From Hymenobacter montanus (GTDB lineage: Bacteria; Bacteroidota; Bacteroidia; Cytophagales; Hymenobacteraceae): DNA of 64,000 bases. The notes beneath the pieces are model-generated. The model was not told the origin of the DNA, did not search any database, and was given only the letters and a program-made list of their open reading frames with translations. Below are positions 16,516-24,104 of this stretch, piece by piece; positions within the stretch are counted from its first letter, which is position 1, and the number at the start of each line of letters is the position of its first letter. The translations under genes and the position numbers were made by a program. The stretch covers positions 124,001 through 188,000 of the forward strand of contig NZ_JACXAD010000001.1 of NCBI RefSeq assembly GCF_014699115.1, in the 5' to 3' direction.

Positions 16516-18186
16516 CTACGCGGTCACCTCACCGCGGAGCGCCAGCAATTCGCGCGCGCTCTGAAAGGCGTTTTTGCTGGGCTTGGCCCCCGCAATCATG
16601 TGGGCAATCTCCTTGATGCGGTCGTCCTGGTTCAACTCGCGGATGCGGCTCACCGTGCGGTCGGCGCGGTCTTCCTTGTACACGAAGTAGTGGACGTCGC
16701 CGGCCGCCGCCATTTGCGGCAGGTGCGAAATAGCCACCAGCTGGTGCTTCTGCGCCATCTGCTGCATCATCCGGCCCACTTTCACGGCAATCTCGCCGGA
16801 AATACCGGTGTCGATTTCGTCGAAGACGATGGTGGGCAGGGCCGTTTTATCGGCCAGCATGTACTTGATACACAACATCAGGCGCGAGAACTCACCACCC
16901 GAGGCAGCTTTGCTCAGCGTCTGGGGCTGGGCGCCTTTGTTGGCGGTAAAGAGGATGCTCACCACATCGATGCCGCTGGTGGCGGGCGCCCCCGTGCTGT
17001 GCTGCACGACGATGCGGGCGTGCGGCATGCCCAGGTCGGCCAGCAATAAGCCCAGCTGCTTCTCAAAGGTGGGGAACGACTTACGACGGCTCTCCGAGAG
17101 CTTAGTGGCCTGCTTGGTCACGACCGCCAGCGCCGCATCCGAGTCCTTGCGCAGGCGAGCAATTTCCTTGTCCAGATTTAACACGGAGCTTACTTTCCGG
17201 CGCAGCTCGTCGCGAATTGCCAGCAGCGCGGGCAGGTTCCGGGCCTGGTGCTTGCGCTGCAGGGTATAGAGCACGTTGAGGCGGTCTTGCAGCTCCTCGG
17301 CGCGGGCCGGGTCGCCTTCGGTACGGCGCTCGGCGGTTTCTACCTCGTCGGCAATGTCGTGCAGCTCAATCAGGCAGCTGTCGAGGCGCTGGCGCAGTTC
17401 CTGGAAGTTGTCGGCGTAATTGGCCACCTGGCCCAGCAGCATCATGGCTTCTTTCAGGTTGCCCGTGGCGCAGGTTTCGCTGTCGCGCAGCCCGTGCAGG
17501 GCCTGGCTGAGCTTGTACTTGATTTCCTCAGCGTGCTCCAGCTGCTTCACTTCCTGCTCCAGGGCGTCCTGGTCTTCGGTATCGAGGCGGGCCTCTTCGA
17601 GCTCGTTCAGCAGGAAGCTGTTGTAGTCCAGCTCCTTGCTGGCTTGCGCCGCTTGGGCTTCCAGGGCTTGTAAGTCGGCCTCCAGCTTGCGGTACTGCCG
17701 GAAAGCATTGCTGTACTGAGTACGCTGCGGCACCAGCCCGGCAAACAAGTCCAGCAGGTTGAGCTGAAACACGGCATCGCCCAGCAGCAAGGTATCGTGC
17801 TGCGAGTGAATATCCATGAGGTTGGCGCCGATTTTACGCAGGGCATCCAGCGTAACGGGTGTGTCGTTCACAAAGGCCCGCGACTTGCCGTTGGGGCTGA
17901 TTTCGCGCCGCAGAATGCAGTCCGTGTCGTAATCCAAATCCTCGGCCTCAAAGATGTCCTGCAACTGGTAGTTGGCCAGGTCGAAATGGCCCTCAATTAC
18001 GCATTTACGCGCGGTATCGAAGAGCATCCGCGAGTCGGCCCGGTTGCCGAGCAGCAGGCCAATTGCTCCCAGCATAATGGATTTGCCAGCCCCGGTTTCG
18101 CCGGTAATAATGTTCAGAAGCGGCGACGGGCGTAGCTCCAGCTGCTCAATGAGCGCGTAGTTATTAATCCGTAAATCGACTAGCAT
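16516..18186 (-). CDS. recN: DNA repair protein RecN
   Basis: A 556-residue SMC-like ATPase for double-strand break repair. The N-terminus LVDLRINNYALIEQLEL leads to Walker A GETGAGKS at 29-36. The middle (about 150-380) is coiled coil. The C-terminal half has the ABC signature ASGGEFSRLML and Walker B TIVFDEIDTGISG, the hallmark of RecN. Length is normal for the family. It is the last gene of the bamD-rpoZ-coaC-coaB-porD-recN cluster on the minus strand, an arrangement typical of Bacteroidota. Confidence 0.96.
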   Translation of the reverse strand: MLVDLRINNYALIEQLELRPSPLLNIITGETGAGKSIMLGAIGLLLGNRADSRMLFDTARKCVIEGHFDLANYQLQDIFEAEDLDYDTDCILRREISPNGKSRAFVNDTPVTLDALRKIGANLMDIHSQHDTLLLGDAVFQLNLLDLFAGLVPQRTQYSNAFRQYRKLEADLQALEAQAAQASKELDYNSFLLNELEEARLDTEDQDALEQEVKQLEHAEEIKYKLSQALHGLRDSETCATGNLKEAMMLLGQVANYADNFQELRQRLDSCLIELHDIADEVETAERRTEGDPARAEELQDRLNVLYTLQRKHQARNLPALLAIRDELRRKVSSVLNLDKEIARLRKDSDAALAVVTKQATKLSESRRKSFPTFEKQLGLLLADLGMPHARIVVQHSTGAPATSGIDVVSILFTANKGAQPQTLSKAASGGEFSRLMLCIKYMLADKTALPTIVFDEIDTGISGEIAVKVGRMMQQMAQKHQLVAISHLPQMAAAGDVHYFVYKEDRADRTVSRIRELNQDDRIKEIAHMIAGAKPSKNAFQSARELLALRGEVTA

Positions 18187-18188
18187 AA

Positions 18189-18293
18189 TTCAATTAAAAA
18201 CTAAAAATGAAGAATTAAAAAGACCGTGTTGCATGTATCAGTCCAACGCTTGGTCATTTTTAATTTTTATTCTTCACTTTTAATTTATTTCAA
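18189..18293. repeat. AT-rich tandem-unit palindrome between porD and recN
   Basis: The left arm (AATTAAAAACTAAAAATGAAG) and the right arm (TTTTTATTCTTCACTTTTAATT) are imperfect reverse complements made of repeated AATTAAAAA-like units. The element fills the whole gap, touching the recN start and including the porD stop codon. Confidence 0.65.
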
Positions 18294-19205
18294 AACGGTC
18301 TGGTATTTCGCCGTATTCGTCGGGTCTACTTCCGTGAGCAAGGCCACGAGCTGCTGCTTTTGTTGCGCGTCCTGGCTGGTGCGGAAGATGTTGGCAATTT
18401 CGTCGGACTTCGCATCGAAGAAGGCGCGGGCAAACAACGTGCTGGGCCGGGTAAGGGCCGCTTTCTGGATGCCCGTCAGGGCGGCCATCACCGATGCCCG
18501 GGCCTCGTCGGGCTTCTCAATGAACAGGTCCAGGCCCTGGCGGTAGTAGCTGTACAGGCCCGTGCGGAACGCTTCCAGCTGCGGGTCGGTAATGTTGTCG
18601 AGCAGAAAGTGGCGCTCGCGGGAGCCGGTGCCGCGCCAGCCCTCGTCGACCTCATTGGTCAGGGTTTGGTTGGCCGAGTAGCTGACGATGTTGCGGGCCG
18701 TCTCGTAGTACGGCGTGCCCCCAAGCCGGGAGAAAGTATCGCGGTCGATGCCAATCACCAGGTAGGCGTAGTACCCCAGCAACGACGAGAGGTTGGATAC
18801 GAAGCTGTTGGGCGAGAAATCCAGGGGGGCTTGCGGTGAATAGTTAAAATTGAAGCTCCGGTCGTTGATGCTGATGACGTTAGTATCGTAGCCGGTGCCG
18901 TACACCGGGCGTGTTGAAATCAGCCGCATGGTAGAGTTGTAGGTGCCGCTCTGCGGAATAGCCGTAATCCCTATGAATACTTTCAGCCGGATGCGTTCCT
19001 CGGGCCGGTAAGTCTGGGTGGTCCAGGAACGGGTGTTGAGGAAGTTGCGGATGTCATTCTGCATCTGCGTGACGATGGTTGGGTCGGTGATGGTGACGTT
19101 TTGGGTGGTCACCTGCACTTCGGCCAGCAGCTCCTGGGCATGGGCGGAGCCAGCCGCGAAGAGCAGCCCGAAAAGGGAAAGGGTCGCGAGGATTTTTCGC
19201 ATCAT
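18285..19205 (-). CDS. porD: Type IX secretion/gliding protein PorD (DUF4835)
   Basis: A 306-residue periplasmic protein with a signal peptide (hydrophobic to residue ~20, cleaved after AHAQ). The mature part opens with ELLAEVQVTTQNV and contains RPVYGTGYDTNVISINDR and LLGYYAYLVIGID, recognised as the DUF4835 family. Members include PorD, needed for the type IX secretion system of Bacteroidota. Its start overlaps the coaB stop by four bases (ATGA), so it is translationally coupled to coaB. The place between coaBC and recN is conserved in the phylum. Confidence 0.88.
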   Translation of the reverse strand: MMRKILATLSLFGLLFAAGSAHAQELLAEVQVTTQNVTITDPTIVTQMQNDIRNFLNTRSWTTQTYRPEERIRLKVFIGITAIPQSGTYNSTMRLISTRPVYGTGYDTNVISINDRSFNFNYSPQAPLDFSPNSFVSNLSSLLGYYAYLVIGIDRDTFSRLGGTPYYETARNIVSYSANQTLTNEVDEGWRGTGSRERHFLLDNITDPQLEAFRTGLYSYYRQGLDLFIEKPDEARASVMAALTGIQKAALTRPSTLFARAFFDAKSDEIANIFRTSQDAQQKQQLVALLTEVDPTNTAKYQTVLK

Positions 19206-19861
19206 GGGGATGGGGTCAGACGGGCCAGAATCAGGCTTACCAGTCCGCGGGCCACGTCGGCTTTGGACTGCAACTCAAAATTAACGATTTGGCCCGCGGC
19301 ATCCAGCACGGTCACCTTGTTGGTGTCGTGGCCGAAACCGGCGCCCGCGTCGCGCAACGAATTCAAGACGATGAGGTCGAAATGTTTACGGTGCAGCTTA
19401 TCCTGGGCGTGAGCCAGCTCGTTCTCTGTCTCCAACGCAAAACCGACGGCAAATTGTTCAGGCCGCTTGCTTTGGCCGAGGGTGGCGGCAATATCCACGT
19501 TCTTTACCAGCTCCAGGACGAGGGTTTCGCCCGACTTTTTTATTTTTTCCGGGGCCACCCGCGCCGGCCGGTAGTCGGCCACGGCGGCCGCGAAAACCCA
19601 CACGTCGGCCGTCGCCGCCACGGCCGCTGCTGCCGCGAACATCTCCGCCGCCGTTTCCACCCGTACGGTACGAATGCGGGGGCTGGCCGGCTCCGGCAAC
19701 TGACTCGGCCCACTCACCAGCGTTACCTCCGCGCCCCCGACGGCAAAAGCCTCGGCCAGCGCATAGCCCATCTTACCAGTCGAGCGGTTGCCCAGGAAGC
19801 GGACGGGATCAAGCGGCTCGTAAGTGGGGCCAGCAGTCAGGAGAACGCGCACTGTTTTCAA
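19202..19861 (-). CDS. coaB: Phosphopantothenate-cysteine ligase (CoaB), separate gene
   Basis: A 219-residue protein covering only the CoaB half of the usual bifunctional CoaBC. It begins close to VRVLLTAGPTYEPLDPVRF and contains GNRSTGKMG (nucleotide and substrate binding) and VFAAAVADYRP. It joins cysteine to 4'-phosphopantothenate in coenzyme A synthesis. No ATG is available: the frame is TAA-TTG-AAA-ACA-GTG, so the start is TTG at 19861 or GTG at 19852, at the edge of an AT-rich repeat. The decarboxylase half is a separate gene 125 bases upstream. The 3' end overlaps porD. Confidence 0.9.
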   Translation of the reverse strand: MKTVRVLLTAGPTYEPLDPVRFLGNRSTGKMGYALAEAFAVGGAEVTLVSGPSQLPEPASPRIRTVRVETAAEMFAAAAAVAATADVWVFAAAVADYRPARVAPEKIKKSGETLVLELVKNVDIAATLGQSKRPEQFAVGFALETENELAHAQDKLHRKHFDLIVLNSLRDAGAGFGHDTNKVTVLDAAGQIVNFELQSKADVARGLVSLILARLTPSP

Positions 19862-20006
19862 TTAAAAATTACGAATTAAAAATTAGAAATGAGCAGGACA
19901 TTTTGAAGTTAACGCTTAATAGTTCGGCTGTTACCTGTAATTTTCTTAAAAAGAAGGCTGCCTTTTCTAAAGTTAATTTTTAATTCCTAATTTTTAATTT
20001 TTAATT
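19859..20006. repeat. AT-rich palindromic element splitting coaC from coaB
   Basis: The left arm holds AATTAAAAATTACGAATTAA units and the right arm holds their reverse complement, TTAATTTTTAATT and further copies up to 20006. On the minus strand the right arm encodes the last residues of CoaC (ELKIKN-stop). The left arm touches the non-ATG start of coaB. About 75 bases of AT-rich spacer lie between the arms. Confidence 0.8.
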
Positions 20007-20586
20007 CAAAATACCGTTCCAATTCGGCTACAATGGCTTCCGGCTCCAGCATCCGGCCGGGGCCGCTGAGCCCGCTGGCCAGCTCGCCGCTGGGCGAGTC
20101 GAGCACGTGGTTGCCGAATGAGCGCAGCCGCGCCAGGTTCTGCGTCACGGCGGGATGGGCGAACATGTCCACATCCATGGCGGGCGCCAGCAACACGGGG
20201 CAGCGGGCCGACAGGTAAACCGCACACAGCAAGTTGGGACACAGGCCATTGGCTAGTTGCCCGATGGTGTTGGCGCTGGCCGGCGCGATTATCAATGCAT
20301 CGGCCCACAAGCCCAGCTCCACGTGGTTATGCCATTCGCCGGCCGCCGCATCACGCAAAAAGCCCGTCAGGACGGGCTTTTTAGAGAGGGTGCCCAGCGT
20401 GAGGGGCGTAACAAAAGCAGCGGCGGCCTCCGTGAGGATGACCTGCACCTCGGCGCCGGCCTTGACGAGTAGGCGCGTGAGCATCGCCGCTTTGTAGGCG
20501 GCGATGCTGGCGCTCACGCCCAGCAAAATGCGGCGGCCAGATAGGTTGGTGCTTGGTGCTTGGTGCTTGGTGCCTGGCTCAGTCAT
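19987..20586 (-). CDS. coaC: Phosphopantothenoylcysteine decarboxylase (CoaC), separate gene
   Basis: A 199-residue flavoprotein with RRILLGVSASIAAYKAAML near the N-terminus, APASANTIGQLANGL in the middle and the PAMDVDMF stretch that stands in for the usual PxMNxxMW motif. It decarboxylates phosphopantothenoylcysteine in coenzyme A synthesis. Normally it is fused to CoaB; here the protein ends after a short tail, ELKIKN, coded by an AT-rich repeat. The first residues, TEPGTKHQAPSTN, come from another repeat (20547-20644), so both ends of the protein derive from intergenic repeats. No later start codon is near the conserved core, so the repeat seems to supply the ATG. Confidence 0.9.
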   Translation of the reverse strand: MTEPGTKHQAPSTNLSGRRILLGVSASIAAYKAAMLTRLLVKAGAEVQVILTEAAAAFVTPLTLGTLSKKPVLTGFLRDAAAGEWHNHVELGLWADALIIAPASANTIGQLANGLCPNLLCAVYLSARCPVLLAPAMDVDMFAHPAVTQNLARLRSFGNHVLDSPSGELASGLSGPGRMLEPEAIVAELERYFELKIKN

Positions 20587-20644
20587 ACTACGTGCAAACT
20601 TCGCTAAAACCAGGCACCAAGCACCAACAACTACGCACCAAAAA
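20547..20644. repeat. Palindromic element of tandem TTGGTGC units at the coaC start
   Basis: The left arm has four TTGGTGC/CTTGGTGC units followed by CTGGCT. The right arm, AACCAGGCACCAAGCACCAA, is the reverse complement. The loop contains the coaC start codon (20584-20586), and the left arm codes the first dozen residues of CoaC. The element fills the rpoZ-coaC gap. Confidence 0.8.
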
Positions 20645-20646
20645 AA

Positions 20647-20994
20647 TTAGAACAGCTCGCGGGGCACCGGAATCTCCTCCGGCTCGGGCGTGCTGTAGTA
20701 GATTTTGCCCTGCAGAAACTCTTCGATGGCGAGGCTGGTGGGCTTGGGCATGCGCTCGTACTGCTTGGAAACCTCGATTTGCTCGCGGTTCTCAAATACT
20801 TCCTCCAGGTTGTCGACCGTAGAAGCAAACTCGGCCAGGCGGTCGTTCAACTCTTCCTTGAGCTTTACCGACAGCTGGTTGGCGCGCTTGGAAATCACGG
20901 CAATGGCCTCGTACACGTTGCCGTTTTCGCCGGTGATATCGGCGACGTTGCGCGTGATGATGGAGCTTGACGCGGCGTTGGGGTTAAGTTTCAT
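20647..20994 (-). CDS. rpoZ: RNA polymerase omega subunit (Bacteroidota type)
   Basis: A 115-residue protein opening MKLNPNAASSSIITRNVADI, with VYEAIAVISKRANQLS, the omega/Rpb6 core that contacts the beta-prime subunit, then an acidic C-terminus ending in EIPVPRELF. Bacteroidota omega is often annotated only as hypothetical or Rpb6-like. Gene order between bamD and coaBC is conserved in the phylum. Length is normal. It is likely cotranscribed with bamD upstream and coaC downstream. Confidence 0.88.
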   Translation of the reverse strand: MKLNPNAASSSIITRNVADITGENGNVYEAIAVISKRANQLSVKLKEELNDRLAEFASTVDNLEEVFENREQIEVSKQYERMPKPTSLAIEEFLQGKIYYSTPEPEEIPVPRELF

Positions 20995-21007
20995 GGATAT
21001 GGGGGAT

Positions 21008-21122
21008 TTAGTTGTCGGTTGCTAGTTGCTAGTTATCAGTTGTTAGCTGCGGAGTAAACGGCCAGTTTTATAGCCAATAACCAGCCGCTAACAACTAGTG
21101 ACTAACAACTAACAATTAAAAT
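21008..21122. repeat. Palindromic element of tandem GTTGCTA/TTGTTAG units between bamD and rpoZ
   Basis: The left arm reads GGTTGCTAGTTGCTAGTTAT and goes on to CAGTTGTTAGC; the right arm reads GCTAACAACTAGTGACTAAC and continues with AACTAACAATT. The arms are imperfect reverse complements and each is itself built from tandem 7-8 base units. The element fills most of the gap and its right edge supplies the bamD stop codon. Confidence 0.7.
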
Positions 21123-21952
21123 TAATTAGCGGCCGCGGTCGGTGTGGCCTTCAGCTTGGCAATCTGGGCCTGGCTGACGTCGTACATATCCTGCGCGGCT
21201 TTCAGGTTCTTGCTTTGGGGATAGGCGTCGATAAACTGCTGGTAGAAACTCACGGCTTCCTGAAACCGTTCGCGCTGCTTGGATTCTATGCTTTCCTGGG
21301 CCCAGGCGTACTGGGCCGTCAGGCGCAGAAAGGCGGCTTGCTCGGCGTAAGCCGAGGCCGGGAACTGCTGCTGAAAGTTAGTCAGGGCCACCACGGCGGC
21401 TTGGTTGTAGCGCAGCTGGTAGTACAATCTGGCGCTTTCAAAGGCTTTGTTCTCCAGCTTCTTCTGGAGCTCTTGCGCCATGTTCTCGGTTTCCGCCTTG
21501 AACTTGCTTTGCGGGTAGCGGTTCAGAAAGTCCTGGATAGATTCGAGCGCCGATATCGTGTTGGTCTGGTCCAGCTCGAAGCTGGGTGAGTCCATAAACA
21601 ACGATTTGGCGTGCAAAAACGAGGCTTCCTCGGCGTATTGCGAGTTGGGGTAGGTGCTGGCGAAGGTCTTGAAGTGGAAGGCGCTCAGCACGTAGTTGCG
21701 TTGCTTGTAGTTGGTATTGGCGAAGTAGAACTGAGCTTTTTCAGCTTCGGGTCGCCCTTTAAGCAGCGGAATCAGGTCTTCGAGCAGGGTACCGGCCCGG
21801 AAGAAGTCGCCTTTGTCGTAGTATTTGATGGCGGCTTCGTACTTTTTATTAACGTCGGTGCTTTTCAGCAAGCGTTGGTAACCACTGGCGCAGGAGCCCA
21901 GGAGGAGCGTACTAACGAGCAGAAACAGAACCGTGAGGCGGGAAATCGGCAT
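21122..21952 (-). CDS. bamD: Outer membrane protein assembly factor BamD
   Basis: A 276-residue lipoprotein. The start MPISRLTVLFLL is used because it gives a lipoprotein signal with lipobox LLLGSC, Cys21. The preceding open frame carries a promoter. The mature protein is made of TPR-like repeats (for example YEAAIKYYDKGDFFRAG and QAAVVALTNFQQQFPASAYA), as in BamD/YfiO, the essential partner of BamA in beta-barrel insertion. A TACCTTTG element ends nine bases before the ATG, so the leader is very short. It heads the bamD-rpoZ-coaC-coaB-porD-recN operon. Confidence 0.93.
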   Translation of the reverse strand: MPISRLTVLFLLVSTLLLGSCASGYQRLLKSTDVNKKYEAAIKYYDKGDFFRAGTLLEDLIPLLKGRPEAEKAQFYFANTNYKQRNYVLSAFHFKTFASTYPNSQYAEEASFLHAKSLFMDSPSFELDQTNTISALESIQDFLNRYPQSKFKAETENMAQELQKKLENKAFESARLYYQLRYNQAAVVALTNFQQQFPASAYAEQAAFLRLTAQYAWAQESIESKQRERFQEAVSFYQQFIDAYPQSKNLKAAQDMYDVSQAQIAKLKATPTAAAN

Positions 21953-21960
21953 AAGGGGGG

Positions 21961-21991
21961 CAAAGGTAACGATTTGAGGCGGCGAAGACAA
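21961..21991 (-). promoter_or_regulatory. Bacteroidota-type promoter of the bamD operon
   Basis: On the minus strand TTG (21989-21991) is followed after 20 bases by TACCTTTG (21961-21968), matching TTG-N19/20-TAnnTTTG. The bamD ATG begins nine bases after the -7 element, leaving a leader of only a few bases. Confidence 0.75.
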
Positions 21992-22056
21992 ACGCAGTGC
22001 CAACACTGGCCGGCACGCCGGCAACAAGAGCACCGACTGACAGCTAAAGGTTGCAG

Positions 22057-23847
22057 CTAGCGCCGCCCCGTCGGCATAGCGGCTGGCGGCACAACGGGTA
22101 GCCCGGCGGTGGGGGCCGGCGCCGGCTTGGGTGGGGTTGGCCGGGTGGGCGGTTTCTGGGGTGATGGTTTTGGCTTGCCCGGGCGCCGGGCGGCCGGCCG
22201 GGCCTTTTTTCGGGGAGTTTTCCGCTTTGGGGGGCGGTCGTCGAACTGCTTGCCCAACACCTGGCGGCGCGTGGGTCGTTCCGTCGCGCGCCAGCGGAAG
22301 CCTTTCAGACGCTCGTCGTCGGGCTTGAGCTCATGGGGCGGGATAAACCTGGCGTCGGGGTTGGTGAGCACCGTTATCTTGTTGAGCTTGCTCTCGACGA
22401 AAAGCAGCCGCATGTTGGCCGACAGCACCCGGTTCATGCCCGTGGTGGCGGTGTCGTGGTCCAGGGCGTAGAAGATGCTCTCGGCGTTGCCCAGCACATC
22501 CACCCGCCGCAGCTTGTTGTCGCGGAAGTAGGCCATCATGTTGCGGCCCTTGGTTTGGTTGAAGTTCAGCAGGGTATCCTGGCTGACGGCAAAAGCGTTG
22601 GCGTAGAGGCGCACTTCGTCGACTTTGCCGCGTTTCGAGCGAATCTGAATGGAGTCGGCGGTGAGCTGGTTTTTAGCCTGCCACAGCACCGGGTCGCGGT
22701 TGAGGTAAATGATGCTGTCCTGCCGGTCGTAAGTCAATGAATCGCAGACTCCCTGCAGGTTGCCCCGGAAAATCTGCACTTTGGGGTAGGCGTACAGCAC
22801 CGTGCGGGTGGTGGTCTGCCCGGGCCGGGCCTCGACGCTTACCAGGGTGTCGGCCGCCATGTAGAGCGTGTCTTTCTGCGAGATGTTGCGCACCACCGGC
22901 CGGCCCCCATACAGCTTGGTTCGGCCCAGCCCGCGCCAGTACCGCCCGATATCGCCCCGCAAAGTCAGGTTGTCCTTTTTAGATATCAGGCTCACGTGCC
23001 CGTTGGCTACGCCGTAAAGCTTGACCTCGTCGTACACCAGCCGGTCGCCGCCCAGCAAGTAATTGGGAGTGTCGATTTTAGCGTTTTTCTGGAAGTTAGA
23101 AACCCGCGTATTGGTATTGTACGTGCCGACTTCGGCATACAGGTTTCCCTGCTTGCCCTTAATGCGGGTGGGGCCGTTGAAATAGGCAATCTTGCTGATG
23201 GTGTTGTAGCGCAGCGTGTCGTTATTGAGCTCCGAGTCGGGCGTAACCAGGTGCACGTTGCCCTTGAAAAGGAAAACCTTGGAATTAGTATCGTAGAAGC
23301 CCTGCTGGCTGTCGAGGGTATTTTTCGGGTCGGTGAGGTGGCCGGTTTCGGTGTAGAAGGCCGTTTTGCGGTTGAGGTCGTAGTCCAGGCTGGGGCTGGT
23401 GAGGGTCATGCGCGGGTCGCGCATGACCACGTTGCCGGTCATGCGGGCCGTACGCTGGTTGCCGTCGTAAAACCCGTGGTTGCCGGTGATGGTGATGGTA
23501 TCGTTCTGCAGCACGCGCACGTTGCTGAAGGCTTCCACCTGGTTGCGGTCGAGGTACTGGTAGGCCGAATCGCAGTACAAGAACGTGTCCTCCTGCTGAA
23601 AGCTGACGTTGCCGAGCAGCTTGCGAATTTTTACGCCGTTGAAATCCCCCCCTACCAACTGGCCGGCGGTCAGCAGCTTAACGGGGGTACCTTTCACCTT
23701 GGGCGGCGTCGCAGCAGTGGGGCGCGGGCCGGTCGGCGTAAGCTGGGCCGGGGCCGGTTGGCCCGCAGCGGACGAAGCCGGGCGCTGGGCCTGCCCCAGC
23801 AGCGGCAGCAGAAATAACAGAAGACAAAAGACGCGGAAGAGCTGCAT
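22057..23847 (-). CDS. OstA-like LPS transport protein (LptA/OstA domain)
   Basis: A 596-residue exported protein. The start MQLFRVFCLLLFLL gives a signal peptide ending near GQAQ; the 53 upstream codons are rejected because a promoter lies there. A Pro-rich linker precedes repeated beta-strand units such as VSFQQEDTFLYCDSAYQYLD and NHGFYDGNQRTARMTGNVVM, the OstA-like domain of Bacteroidota. These proteins are taken to form part of the periplasmic bridge carrying lipopolysaccharide to the outer membrane. The last ~80 residues are rich in Pro, Lys and Arg. A TACCTTTG element sits just upstream of the start. Confidence 0.88.
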   Translation of the reverse strand: MQLFRVFCLLLFLLPLLGQAQRPASSAAGQPAPAQLTPTGPRPTAATPPKVKGTPVKLLTAGQLVGGDFNGVKIRKLLGNVSFQQEDTFLYCDSAYQYLDRNQVEAFSNVRVLQNDTITITGNHGFYDGNQRTARMTGNVVMRDPRMTLTSPSLDYDLNRKTAFYTETGHLTDPKNTLDSQQGFYDTNSKVFLFKGNVHLVTPDSELNNDTLRYNTISKIAYFNGPTRIKGKQGNLYAEVGTYNTNTRVSNFQKNAKIDTPNYLLGGDRLVYDEVKLYGVANGHVSLISKKDNLTLRGDIGRYWRGLGRTKLYGGRPVVRNISQKDTLYMAADTLVSVEARPGQTTTRTVLYAYPKVQIFRGNLQGVCDSLTYDRQDSIIYLNRDPVLWQAKNQLTADSIQIRSKRGKVDEVRLYANAFAVSQDTLLNFNQTKGRNMMAYFRDNKLRRVDVLGNAESIFYALDHDTATTGMNRVLSANMRLLFVESKLNKITVLTNPDARFIPPHELKPDDERLKGFRWRATERPTRRQVLGKQFDDRPPKRKTPRKKARPAARRPGKPKPSPQKPPTRPTPPKPAPAPTAGLPVVPPAAMPTGRR

Positions 23848-23855
23848 TCGGTGGT

Positions 23856-23863
23856 CAAAGGTA
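23856..23863 (-). promoter_or_regulatory. Promoter -7 element of the OstA-like gene
   Basis: On the minus strand this reads TACCTTTG, the Bacteroidota -7 consensus, eight bases before the ATG. The -33 region has TTA instead of TTG at the expected distance. The leader would be almost absent. Confidence 0.55.
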
Positions 23864-24104
23864 CGGACGGGCGGGGCTAACGCGCATCTTTGCAGCCTAG
23901 TGCCATGCGGCCGGCCCATTCGCTGCCCCCAGCTGGGAAACTGGCTATTGCGGGCCCGATGGGTTGGGGCGTTACGCTCGAACGAAGTGCCCGTCATGCT
24001 GCGCAAAATGAAACTGCAGTAGCTTTTTCTTGTCTTTATTTCCAGGCATGGGTCAGCCGCATCTTCGCCCCCTGCTTTTAACCTTAATACTTCATGAATA
24101 CTTC

